DNA from: Chloroflexi bacterium HGW-Chloroflexi-6
GTDB taxonomy: Bacteria > Chloroflexota > Anaerolineae > Anaerolineales > Villigracilaceae
Reading direction: 5' to 3'
Length of the DNA stretch: 64,000 bases
NCBI GenBank assembly: GCA_002840685.1
Contig: PHBU01000012.1
Coordinates: 62,001 to 126,000 of the forward strand
Positions 1 through 7,732 of the stretch are shown one piece after another; the first letter of the stretch is position 1; the number at the start of each line of letters is the position of its first letter. A program made the position numbers and the translations under genes. The notes beneath the pieces were generated by a model. The model was not told where the DNA came from. It was given only the letters and a program-made list of their open reading frames with translations, and did no database searches.

Positions 1-484
1 AATCCTGGGTTTGAAGCAGGATGGCCGGGTTGTGGTTGATCGGGCGCGTGAGCGAATCCCACAGGCGGGTTTGCAATCGGGTGACGGAAAACATCGAATC
101 GAAAGCAGGGTATTTGGCCAGAAATCCGGCGATCGCCGCCGAAACGGTTTCCGCTTTCAGGAGCGGATTGGTGCTGTGGGTTTGCAGGTAGAAATCCGCT
201 TCGATCTGGGCCGTATCGTGCGCCAAAATCTCGTTCATCGGGATTTCGGGCGCGCGCAAATGTTCGGGGCGTTCGATGAGTTTTACCTGTGGAAAATCCT
301 GCCGCAACCCAGCCATTACTGGCTCTGAGTCGGTATCAACCATAATCGATGTGATTTCAGGCACTGCCATCAGCGTTTCGATGATGTGCCGGTAGAGCGG
401 TTTTCCGGCCAGTGGGCGGTAGTTTTTACCGGGTACTCGCTGAGAGTTGTGACGCATGGGAACCAGGGCGGCAATTGTAGGCAT
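1..484 (-). CDS. Acylneuraminate cytidylyltransferase family protein (partial)
   Basis: About 161 codons are visible; the C-terminus lies beyond base 1. The N-terminus reads MPTIAALVPMRHNSQRVPGK, the nucleotide-binding signature of CMP-sialic acid synthetase-like enzymes (P-x-R-x-x-S-x-R-x-x-x-K), and VDTDSE follows as expected for the family. Such enzymes activate nonulosonic acids (sialic, legionaminic, pseudaminic) or related sugars with CTP for surface glycans. The ATG at 484 has AAGG about 6 nt upstream and a TATAAT on the minus strand inside the end of the preceding gene. It is downstream of a glycosyltransferase and a capsule-like gene on the same strand, which fits glycan synthesis. 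The exact sugar cannot be told. Confidence 0.85.
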   Translation of the reverse strand, partial: MPTIAALVPMRHNSQRVPGKNYRPLAGKPLYRHIIETLMAVPEITSIMVDTDSEPVMAGLRQDFPQVKLIERPEHLRAPEIPMNEILAHDTAQIEADFYLQTHSTNPLLKAETVSAAIAGFLAKYPAFDSMFSVTRLQTRLWDSLTRPINHNPAILLQTQD

Positions 485-512
485 ATAAACCTTTTGAAAT
501 AGGAACTAACTT

Positions 513-1448
513 TCACTCATTATATCGAATCGGTTCGATCTCGCGCTTTTGGGGGACATCTGCTTCCATCCCGCGCGGATAATAGAAGGTCTGGCGCAGG
601 TTCCAGGTCCACTCGGCGGACTGGCGGTAGCCCTGATAGGTGCCCCAGAATTGGTTGAAGCGAAACCAGAAAATTTCAGCCAAATACTGGAACATCACAC
701 GCTCGCGGGCAGAATGGTAGAGATCGTTGGCAATGTTACTGATCGTCATGCGGACGAAATCGTAAGCGTTGAAGTGCGCTTCGGGGTAGATCTGTTTGAA
801 AGCCATTGCTTCGCGCCGGTAACGGTTGCGGACCCCTGCCGGCGTTTCATCATGGAGATGGATGATTTCAGCATCGGCAACGTAGGCAATTCCACCGCCC
901 AGGCTTTGCAATCCTTTGGCCCAGGCCAGGTCTTCCAGGCCGGTCAGAGTCTCATCGTAAGGGGTTTTCTGCCACAGTGAGCGGCGAATGGCAGCGTTGG
1001 CGTTGTTGCAAAATGGGTGGCTTTGATGCGAATCTGACAGATCAGGGAACCAGCGCGCGAAAATCTGGTGTTCGGAATATTTGCTGGTTTCTGCCCCGCG
1101 CTGTTTGCCGTAAGTTAACCCAACTGAGGCCTCTGCAAAGGGTTCGAGCAAACGCTCCAGCCAATCAGGATAAACCGGGTATACGTGGGCCGAGGCAATC
1201 GCGACCAGCTCACGGGTGGCGGCGGCGACCCCCAGGTTGAGTGAACGCCCAAACGTAAAGTCCGCTGGCGCGATGTGAACGATCTTTGCCCCGAATGACT
1301 CAGCGATTTTGACGGTGTTGTCCGTCGAGCCGGAATCGACCAGAATGATCTCAACATCCTGCAAAGTCTGCTGGCGCACGCCCTCGAGCAGGCGCGGCAG
1401 ATGGCGGGCTTCGTTAAAAGCGCGGATAACAAGCGAGCAGGTCATCAT
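513..1448 (-). CDS. Family 2 glycosyltransferase (rhamnosyltransferase-like)
   Basis: A 311-residue GT-A fold glycosyltransferase. The N-terminus CSLVIRAFNEARHLPRLLEG and VDSGSTDNT (about residues 36-44) are the classic GT2 nucleotide-sugar site. SAHVYPVYPDWLERLLEPF occupies the place of the DxD region, as in rhamnosyltransferase-type GT2 enzymes. The C-terminal part has aromatic amphipathic stretches (FWFRFNQFWGTYQGY) suggesting membrane association. Its ATG overlaps the TGA of the upstream gene (ATGA), so the two are probably translationally coupled. Acceptor and donor are unknown. Confidence 0.88.
   Translation of the reverse strand: MMTCSLVIRAFNEARHLPRLLEGVRQQTLQDVEIILVDSGSTDNTVKIAESFGAKIVHIAPADFTFGRSLNLGVAAATRELVAIASAHVYPVYPDWLERLLEPFAEASVGLTYGKQRGAETSKYSEHQIFARWFPDLSDSHQSHPFCNNANAAIRRSLWQKTPYDETLTGLEDLAWAKGLQSLGGGIAYVADAEIIHLHDETPAGVRNRYRREAMAFKQIYPEAHFNAYDFVRMTISNIANDLYHSARERVMFQYLAEIFWFRFNQFWGTYQGYRQSAEWTWNLRQTFYYPRGMEADVPQKREIEPIRYNE
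519..524 (-). promoter_or_regulatory. -10 box for the cytidylyltransferase gene
   Basis: A perfect TATAAT on the minus strand, lying within the last codons of the glycosyltransferase gene and about 35 nt upstream of the ATG at 484. It suggests the cytidylyltransferase can be transcribed independently. No clear -35 was identified. Confidence 0.5.
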
Positions 1449-3091
1449 TCTTCCAAAAGGAAGTCCCCGCCCTCGAGCAGGCCTTTGGTGACGGTCTGAA
1501 TGGCGGGCGAGTTGGGCAACTGCTGCGGGTTGAAGAGCTTCAGACGGGCATTTACCGGCAGGATGCCGCGCTCGAGAAATTCGTCAAACGGCAACGAAGT
1601 GCGGAACAACTGGTAGTACAGAAAGCGGCGCGAGTGACGGCGAAACTCGAGGGGAATGTCGATTTTGTCGGTTTTTAGAAAATTTTCCAGTGTGATGCGG
1701 TATGCATCAACCGATTGCGGGAAAAAGACGGTCTGGTACTGTGTAAAGCGCGCTTTGCCGGCGCACAAAACCGCCGCACCCATGATCGAAGCCTCCAACC
1801 CGATGGTCGAGTTGTAGATTAAGACAAACTTCGAGCGCTGGATCAACTCGTAGGAACTCAGGAACTCATCGGGCGCGACAAAGATCACGTTTTGAGCATT
1901 CGTTGCCTGGCGGCTCTCGACCCAGGCGGCCACACTCTCCTGGCTTTCTTTGCCAACCCGCATTTCGTCGGGGTGGGCGCGGATCACGAACAGGGTTTCG
2001 GGGTGAGATTGGGCGGTTTCGAGCAGCAGGTCGAGCCAGGCGAACATATCGCTGAAGACTGTGTTGGCGTGAGGCTGGCTGGTATCGAAAATAACATTGG
2101 TAAAAACCGGCACAATTTGTTTAAAGCCGGCAGCTTTGGTTAAAAAAGCTTCGTCCAGACCTTTCATGTCTGGCCAGAACTTGATGCCGGCCATGCTGAA
2201 ATTGCCCTGGAAGCGTTTTTCGAGATACTCATCCAGACGAGCGTTTTGGGCTTCGTCCAGATCAAATTCTTCGGGGATGTCGATGGGATAGATGGTGGCT
2301 TCACCCTCGGTGAAGAATCCAGTCATGGGCATCAGCCCCACCTCGTGCGAGATGACCCTTACGCCGCGCTGTTTTGCCACCCATTTGGCGGTTGCCTCGG
2401 GGTAGAACTGGCCGTTAAAAACCACAACAGCCTGCGGGTCGGTCACGTTCAGAAAATGCTCGAAGCGCTGTGAAACGTTGAACGCGGAGAGAATGTACTC
2501 GCGGAAGAAAAACCGGGTCGCGTCATCGTCGATCAGGTTGTAACGGCGTAATATCCAACGCAAACCGGGCAGGACCAGCGCGCCGAGCGGGATGCTGCGA
2601 AAAGTAAAATTTGAAAGCTCGTTGATATTCAAACCCGAGATGGCGCGTTCAAGCTCGGGGCTGCGCTCAAAGCCAAACCAGTGGACTGGCGCGCCGTTGT
2701 AAAGGGTTTTGGCCTGGTAGATGCAGGAATGGCAGGGTGGCTCCTGGGATGGATCCTGGCGGTTCGTGCCGAGTACACAGCGACTCATGCCGTGGAAGCA
2801 GGCAAAATAAGTAACCGGGATGCCCTGCAAGCGCAGTCCCCAGGATGTCAGCAGGTGGAAGGCGCTGTTCCAGGAGAAATCGTCGAGACCGCTGGATGCT
2901 TTGAAGAAAGCCACCGGACGGGCATCTTTTGGGTCCGGGGCGAGGCGGGCCACCCGCAAGGCCATCCTGAAGATGCGTCCATTGTTCAGGTGGCGGGTCA
3001 GACGGCGCTCGACCTTTTTGGTGTAAAAATCTTTTAGGAAAGACATTGGCAAGTTTGGGTTGGAAATTTGGATATTGGATTCTTGACTCAT
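1445..3091 (-). CDS. Capsule/surface polysaccharide biosynthesis-like protein
   Basis: About 548 residues. The C-terminal half looks like a GT-B or KpsC/CDP-glycerol-transferase-like fold: VFTNVIFDTSQPHANTVFSD, then FVIRAHPDE, then YNSTIGLEASIMGAAVLCAG, the usual nucleotide-binding order in capsule synthesis glycosyltransferases. A cluster with Cys residues (CHSCIYQAK, about residues 120-128) is unusual. Starts are possible at TTG 3094, ATG 3091 and ATG 3046. Residues 4-16 are encoded by a seven-base-periodic repeat, and MSFLKDFYTKKVERR (from 3046) could be the ancestral start. It is followed by a coupled GT2 gene. Specific activity is unknown. Confidence 0.7.
   Translation of the reverse strand: MSQESNIQISNPNLPMSFLKDFYTKKVERRLTRHLNNGRIFRMALRVARLAPDPKDARPVAFFKASSGLDDFSWNSAFHLLTSWGLRLQGIPVTYFACFHGMSRCVLGTNRQDPSQEPPCHSCIYQAKTLYNGAPVHWFGFERSPELERAISGLNINELSNFTFRSIPLGALVLPGLRWILRRYNLIDDDATRFFFREYILSAFNVSQRFEHFLNVTDPQAVVVFNGQFYPEATAKWVAKQRGVRVISHEVGLMPMTGFFTEGEATIYPIDIPEEFDLDEAQNARLDEYLEKRFQGNFSMAGIKFWPDMKGLDEAFLTKAAGFKQIVPVFTNVIFDTSQPHANTVFSDMFAWLDLLLETAQSHPETLFVIRAHPDEMRVGKESQESVAAWVESRQATNAQNVIFVAPDEFLSSYELIQRSKFVLIYNSTIGLEASIMGAAVLCAGKARFTQYQTVFFPQSVDAYRITLENFLKTDKIDIPLEFRRHSRRFLYYQLFRTSLPFDEFLERGILPVNARLKLFNPQQLPNSPAIQTVTKGLLEGGDFLLEE
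3046..3086. repeat. Seven-base-periodic TTGGA-type repeat reading into a gene start
   Basis: The plus strand shows units such as TTGGGTT, GGAAATT, TGGATAT, TGGATTC in a roughly seven-base register. On the minus strand it is translated as the N-terminal SNIQISNPNLP of the capsule-like protein. Compare the GTTGAA-type repeats elsewhere in the window. Confidence 0.5.
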
Positions 3092-3111
3092 CAAGTATCG
3101 AAATTCACAGA

Positions 3112-3127
3112 CGGGTAATTTTACCCG
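3112..3127. promoter_or_regulatory. Small palindrome upstream of the capsule-like gene
   Basis: CGGGTAA-TT-TTACCCG, a perfect 7-bp inverted repeat with a 2-nt centre, about 20 bp upstream of the TTG/ATG starts of the minus-strand capsule-like gene. It could be an operator; no regulator can be named. Confidence 0.4.
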
Positions 3128-3176
3128 AGGAAACCCGGTTAATGTGCAGCGGCCGGATTCGCGCGCAGAGAGGGTG

Positions 3177-3205
3177 TTGATAACTTGATACTTGACTTAT
3201 ATAAT
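3177..3205 (+). promoter_or_regulatory. Sigma70-type promoter of the GGDEF gene
   Basis: TTGATA (3177-3182), a 17-bp spacer and TATAAT (3200-3205). The predicted transcription start near 3212 falls inside the adjacent long inverted repeat. Confidence 0.75.
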
Positions 3206-3242
3206 ATGTTGACATATTATATATAAATAATATGTCAACATA
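3205..3242. promoter_or_regulatory. Perfect 16-bp inverted repeat over the transcription start (operator candidate)
   Basis: The left arm is 3205-3220 (TATGTTGACATATTAT), the right arm 3227-3242 is its exact reverse complement, and 6 nt separate them. It begins at the last base of the -10 box and ends 2 nt before the AAGGAG ribosome site of the GGDEF gene at 3256. The position suits a repressor site. In RNA the hairpin would sit just 5' of the ribosome site. The block is much more AT-rich than its surroundings. Confidence 0.65.
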
Positions 3243-3255
3243 AAAAGGAGCTGAT

Positions 3256-3930
3256 ATGTCTCACACCACCCCGATCGTAAATGATGAACTGACCGGTTTG
3301 CTTTCACGAAGAGCATTCCACGATGTATTTGATTCTCTGCTGGCCAAGAGCAAGGGCTCTGATGCCCTGATCGCACTGGCTTTCCTGGATATTGACTCTT
3401 TTGAGCACATCAATCAGGAATATGGCCATTCCGGTGGCGACGATGTGCTCAAAACCATTGGCGAGATGATCCGCCAGGCATGCGGCGAGGATGCCATCTG
3501 CGCGCGCTACGGCGGCGATGAGTTTGCTGTTATTTTCCCGAATACCGAGCGCGAGCAGGCGTTCCTGTCTCTCGAGAAGCTGCGCACCGAAGCAGCTGCC
3601 AACAAATTTACGGTTGGCAAAAAACAAGACACGATTGAAGGCATCGCCCTGTCTGGCGGAATTGCCTGCTACCCGGTCGATGGGCGTTTGAAGTCGGAGC
3701 TGATGCGCAAGGCAGACCAGGCCCTGTATCGCGCCAAAGTCACCGGGCGCGCCAAGATTCGCCTGGCCTATGATGAGAAAATGGTGCCCAAAACCTCGCA
3801 CTACACCCAGACCCAGCTGGAAAGGCTTTCCAAGCTGGCCGCCGAGCGCGAAGCGGGTGAAGCGGAGCTTTTGCGCGAGGCGCTGGATGATTTGTTATCC
3901 AAATATGGTATCAATGCCATCGAGAGATAG
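3256..3930 (+). CDS. Diguanylate cyclase (GGDEF domain) without sensor domain
   Basis: A 224-residue protein, almost entirely one GGDEF domain: LTGLLSRRAF near residue 12, FLDIDSFEHINQEYGHSGGD for metal and substrate binding, and an intact YGGDEFAVIF near residue 90. The family makes cyclic di-GMP from two GTP. No Arg is seen at the usual RxxD inhibitory site (the equivalent stretch is CGED). A charged, probably helical tail (residues 170-224, QTQLERLSKLAAEREAGEAE) may mediate dimerisation. There is no membrane segment, so it should be cytosolic. A strong AAGGAG sits 6 nt before the ATG, and expression probably depends on the palindromic operator just upstream. Confidence 0.9.
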   Translation: MSHTTPIVNDELTGLLSRRAFHDVFDSLLAKSKGSDALIALAFLDIDSFEHINQEYGHSGGDDVLKTIGEMIRQACGEDAICARYGGDEFAVIFPNTEREQAFLSLEKLRTEAAANKFTVGKKQDTIEGIALSGGIACYPVDGRLKSELMRKADQALYRAKVTGRAKIRLAYDEKMVPKTSHYTQTQLERLSKLAAEREAGEAELLREALDDLLSKYGINAIER

Positions 3931-3958
3931 TTTGCCTGCACCTGCCTGCAATCAACGG

Positions 3959-3964
3959 TATAAT
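3959..3964 (+). promoter_or_regulatory. -10 box of obgE
   Basis: TATAAT 21 nt upstream of the obgE ATG, with TAGGAGA as ribosome site in between. No convincing -35 is present. Confidence 0.5.
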
Positions 3965-3985
3965 CAATCTGACTAGGAGAACGTT

Positions 3986-5254
3986 ATGTTTATTGACCAG
4001 GCAGAAATTTTTGTACAATCGGGCAAAGGTGGCAACGGTATGATGCACTTTCGCCGTGAAAAATATGTTCCTCGTGGCGGGCCGGATGGCGGCGATGGTG
4101 GCAAGGGCGGTGATTTAATTCTCGAAGCGCGTCATACTGTCAATTCGCTGGTGTCGTTTCGGCATACCATGCGTTTTGCAGCGCAGGATGGCAAAGGCGG
4201 CGGTTCGAACAACAAATACGGCAGATCTGCCGACGATTTGGTTGTGCCCACCCCGTTGGGAACCGTTATTTATGATGCCATTACCGGCGAACTGCTCGGC
4301 GACCTGACCGAGAACGGACAGCGTTTGGTGATCTGCAAGGGTGGGCGCGGCGGACGAGGCAACACTCACTTCAAGAGTTCCATGAACCAGGTGCCGCGTA
4401 CCGCTGAAAAAGGCGAACCGGGCGAAGAAAAGCGCCTGCGCCTGGAGCTGAAATTGATTGCGGATATCGGTATTATCGGCGTGCCCAACGCGGGAAAATC
4501 GACCCTTTTATCGGTGTTGACCAATGCCAAGCCCGATATCGCCCCTTATCCGTTTACCACCATCCGTCCCAATCTGGGTGTGGCTGAAATCGATGCCGAT
4601 ACCAGCGTGGTGATGGCCGACATCCCCGGATTGATCGAAGGCGCCAGCCAGGGCGTCGGTCTCGGACACGATTTCCTGCGTCACATCCAGCGCACACGTG
4701 TTTTGATCCACCTGCTGGATGGTATGTCTGAAGATCCTCTGGCCGATTTCAGCCAGATCAACACCGAACTCTCACTCTTCGATGAAAACCTGGCCAAGAA
4801 GCCGCAGATTGTTGCACTCAATAAAATTGACCAGCCCGAAGTGCAGGAGCGCCTGCCAAAACTGAAGAAAGAAATGAAGAAACGCGGTATCGAGTTGATG
4901 GCGATCTCGGCCATGGCGCGTACCGATGTGAAAGAGCTGCTCTATAAATCCTTCCTGACCCTGGCGGAGACCCCAACCAGGGAAGAAATCACCCCCGCCG
5001 CCATGCCGATTTATCGTCCGCAGGAAGACCCCAACCAGTTCACCATCACGCGCGAAGATGGCAAACAATGGCGGGTTACAGGTCCGGCCATTGAACGCGC
5101 CGCCGCCATGACCTACTGGGAACACAGCGGCTCGGTGCGACGCTTCCAGCGCATTATCGAAGCGATCGGTATCGAAAAAGCCCTGCGCGCGGCAGGTGTG
5201 CAAGAGGGCGATACTGTCTTTATTGCTGATTACGAACTGGAGTGGCAGGATTAG
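3986..5254 (+). CDS. obgE: Obg family GTPase
   Basis: A 422-residue protein with the full Obg layout. The Gly-rich Obg fold (residues 1-157, GGPDGGDGGKGG) is followed by the G domain with G1 GVPNAGKST (about 165), G3 DIPGLIEGA and G4 NKID, and a C-terminal OCT domain (about 345-422, ending YELEW). Obg proteins bind the large ribosomal subunit and link ribosome assembly to (p)ppGpp and growth. The start has TAGGAGA 8 nt upstream. A strong terminator follows the stop, so it is a one-gene unit with its own -10 box. Confidence 0.97.
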   Translation: MFIDQAEIFVQSGKGGNGMMHFRREKYVPRGGPDGGDGGKGGDLILEARHTVNSLVSFRHTMRFAAQDGKGGGSNNKYGRSADDLVVPTPLGTVIYDAITGELLGDLTENGQRLVICKGGRGGRGNTHFKSSMNQVPRTAEKGEPGEEKRLRLELKLIADIGIIGVPNAGKSTLLSVLTNAKPDIAPYPFTTIRPNLGVAEIDADTSVVMADIPGLIEGASQGVGLGHDFLRHIQRTRVLIHLLDGMSEDPLADFSQINTELSLFDENLAKKPQIVALNKIDQPEVQERLPKLKKEMKKRGIELMAISAMARTDVKELLYKSFLTLAETPTREEITPAAMPIYRPQEDPNQFTITREDGKQWRVTGPAIERAAAMTYWEHSGSVRRFQRIIEAIGIEKALRAAGVQEGDTVFIADYELEWQD

Positions 5255-5278
5255 ACCGCCAAGTCTCTGAGAAGAACC

Positions 5279-5312
5279 CAAGACGCCAATTTTTATTGGC
5301 GTCTTGTTCTTT
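5279..5312 (+). terminator. Rho-independent terminator after obgE
   Basis: A perfect 11-bp stem (CAAGACGCCAA, 5279-5289, with 5296-5306), a 6-nt loop and a T-rich tail (TTCTTT). Confidence 0.85.
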
Positions 5313-5363
5313 AATCTGATTTATTCCTGGTGCAGCCCACTACGCTTTGCTTGCCTTCTTTTT

Positions 5364-5960
5364 TTATGGGAGACCTTTTTTGATGGCGAAAATAATTTGT
5401 TTGGCTTCGGCTTCTTCAATTTCTAAACCGAATCGAAATGTTTTTGCTCCGTAATCAAAAGCAATTGTGCCATCCAGGCCCAGGAGTTTCCTGAAGCTTT
5501 TCATAGGCCCAGACATAAATTGCGTTGGGTTTGCGCGCAAATCTTTTACCTCGTTGGCAGAATACTCACTCGTTCTTTTCCATGAAAAAATCTGTCGAGA
5601 TACTTTCAATACTTTCAAATCGGCTTCAATGATTTCTTTTCCGGCAATTAACCAGAAAAAGGCATAGATAACCACTACACCCATAGCCAATAACGCAAGC
5701 AAGAAAATCAAAAGAAATACGCCCATCACAATTAAGCCGCCCCCGATCTGTGTTTCCGGCGCAGTAGTTTTTCCTGCTTCTATTACTTGATACATCAATA
5801 TTGGAATGTACAAAATAGCGTAAACCATGTATCCCCATCCAAACAGCCAGAGACAGAACCATAAAACGTAAACAAGGCTTCTTTTGCTTGGCAAAGTAAC
5901 TTTGACACTTGTATCAGAGTTTTCTACGGTATGACGAGATGCTGGCAAAGGAATGGACAT
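5364..5960 (-). CDS. Hypothetical two-TM membrane protein
   Basis: 198 residues. Two hydrophobic segments (about 28-62 and 70-108) are followed by a soluble C-terminal domain of about 85 residues (KEIIEADLKVLKVSRQIFSW...AFDYGAKTFRFGLEIEEAEA). A membrane hairpin followed by a beta-rich tail resembles bacterial PH-like membrane proteins, but no family is certain. The gene is clearly more AT-rich than its neighbours, suggesting later acquisition. It stands alone between obgE and the nucleoside kinase. Confidence 0.6.
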   Translation of the reverse strand: MSIPLPASRHTVENSDTSVKVTLPSKRSLVYVLWFCLWLFGWGYMVYAILYIPILMYQVIEAGKTTAPETQIGGGLIVMGVFLLIFLLALLAMGVVVIYAFFWLIAGKEIIEADLKVLKVSRQIFSWKRTSEYSANEVKDLRANPTQFMSGPMKSFRKLLGLDGTIAFDYGAKTFRFGLEIEEAEAKQIIFAIKKGLP

Positions 5961-6034
5961 TTTTTACACCTTAACTGATGCTGTTTGCAATTTTTATCTC
6001 CGTACAAAATACGAAGTTGACGGGTTTTTGTTTC

Positions 6035-7732
6035 CTACCCGCCCCAAACCTTGAACCCCTTCAAAATGGAACCGCCGATAAACTCGCGCAGGATCGAGTT
6101 ATCAGGAACCAGATCGCTTTCGAGCGGCAGGAACCATTCCAGAAAGGCCAGCAGGCGTTTGGTTTCGATAAATTCCGGGGTATGGGGGGTCACCTGGCGC
6201 AGCAGCGGCTCGGCCAGCGGACGCAGCACCGACATCTCGTAGGCCAGGGCTGAGTTGAACATCACGTCCGTGTTTTCTTGATAGGGGAAGATGTGGCGCT
6301 TTTCGCCGCGCCGCACCGATTCCCAGCGGTTGATGGTCTGGGCGGCGCTGTAACCGCGTTCGCGCGCATCGCGCACGATCCGCCGGATTAGGCGAGTATC
6401 GGTGGTCGAGACGCGGTTATGGCGGTCGAGATTGAGTTGGGTCAGGGCCGAGACATACAACCGAAAGGATTGGCGCGCCAACGAAGCCGGGATCAGGCGC
6501 GGGTTGAGACCGTGGATCCCTTCCAAAATGATCAACTGACCGGGGCGCAAACTTACTACATCTCCCGGCTCGCTTTTGCCGAGACTAAAGTTGTAGCGCG
6601 GTATTTGCACTTCCTGTCCGGCCAGCAGGGCTTCCAACTGTTTCCCCAACAAGTTTAAATTTAGGGCTTCGACGGTCTCGAAATCAAATTCGCCGTTTTC
6701 ATCTTTTGGAGAGTCGTCGCGGTCGACAAAATAATTATCCATCTCCAGCGCGAAGGGCGATAATCCGCGCGCCAGCAGTTGGATGGCGAGTCGCCGCGAG
6801 AAAGTGGTTTTGCCCGAAGACGACGGCCCGGCGATCAAGACCAGGCGCGCATCTTCTTTTTCGGCGATCTGGTTGGCCAGGGCCGCGATGTGTTGTTCGT
6901 GCAGGGCTTCAGAGACAAGGATCAGTTCGCGCGCACGCCCGGCCTGGATGGCGTCATTGAGCGCCCCGACCGAATCTGTCCCGAGTCGCTCCAGCCAGCC
7001 GCCATACTGGCGAAAAGCTGCCAGCAGTTTGGGAAAATCTTCGAGCGGCGAAAATGCGGTTGGGTTTTGCCGGCGCGGGAAGCGCAGGGTAAAGCCGCCG
7101 TTCGAACCGGCCAGCGCAAACCATTTGAGATAGCCGGTTGCAGGGACCATGTAACCGTGATGGTAGTCGAGGTGCTCTCCCAATTGATAGAGCGTGACGT
7201 ACGGTTTTTGACGATGAGCGAACAGGCGCACCTTGTCTTGATAACCCTGGGCTTCAAAGTGGGCAATGGCTTCTGCCAGCGTCACTTCCTGGCGTACGAA
7301 GGGCAGGTTGGCCTCCTGCATGCAGCGCATTTCGGTTTCCAGGTTCGCCAATTCCTGTTCAGTAAGCGGATCGCGCGCGTGAACATGGCAGTAATAGCCG
7401 CCCGAAGCCACCGAATGATCGATCAGCAGAATGGCCTTTGGGAACAAGGCTGAAAAAGCCGCTTCGAGTAAAAAGGTCAGCGAGCGCCGGTAAATGCGCG
7501 AACCGTCGGCATCGGCCATTGTGACCGGCTGGATGCGTGACTCCATTGTGATGGCATAAGTCAGTTCGTGCAGATCGCCGTTGATGATCGCTCCAACGAT
7601 CGGCGCGGGATAATCAGCCTGTACGATCTGCAAAAAAGCCTCGGCGGTTGCGCCGCGCGGGCCTTCCAAGGTGCGGCCATCAGGCAGATGTACCTGGATG
7701 TTCAGGCTGGGGGAAGTGGTTGTGATATCCAT
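6035..7732 (-). CDS. TGS-fused uridine kinase-like nucleoside kinase
   Basis: 565 residues with two parts. Residues 1-270 resemble the TGS and editing/second additional domain of threonyl-tRNA synthetase (VHLPDGRTLEGPRGATAEAF, then a HYHGYMVP-type stretch). Residues about 280-510 form a uridine kinase/phosphoribulokinase P-loop NTPase with LIAGPSSSGKTTFSRRLA, MDNYFVDRD and ILEGIHGLNP. This fusion is a known family annotated as nucleoside kinase; the role of the tRNA-synthetase-like half is not established. It starts directly after the stop of the upstream reductase gene (TAA then ATG), so the two share an operon. Confidence 0.88.
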   Translation of the reverse strand: MDITTTSPSLNIQVHLPDGRTLEGPRGATAEAFLQIVQADYPAPIVGAIINGDLHELTYAITMESRIQPVTMADADGSRIYRRSLTFLLEAAFSALFPKAILLIDHSVASGGYYCHVHARDPLTEQELANLETEMRCMQEANLPFVRQEVTLAEAIAHFEAQGYQDKVRLFAHRQKPYVTLYQLGEHLDYHHGYMVPATGYLKWFALAGSNGGFTLRFPRRQNPTAFSPLEDFPKLLAAFRQYGGWLERLGTDSVGALNDAIQAGRARELILVSEALHEQHIAALANQIAEKEDARLVLIAGPSSSGKTTFSRRLAIQLLARGLSPFALEMDNYFVDRDDSPKDENGEFDFETVEALNLNLLGKQLEALLAGQEVQIPRYNFSLGKSEPGDVVSLRPGQLIILEGIHGLNPRLIPASLARQSFRLYVSALTQLNLDRHNRVSTTDTRLIRRIVRDARERGYSAAQTINRWESVRRGEKRHIFPYQENTDVMFNSALAYEMSVLRPLAEPLLRQVTPHTPEFIETKRLLAFLEWFLPLESDLVPDNSILREFIGGSILKGFKVWGG

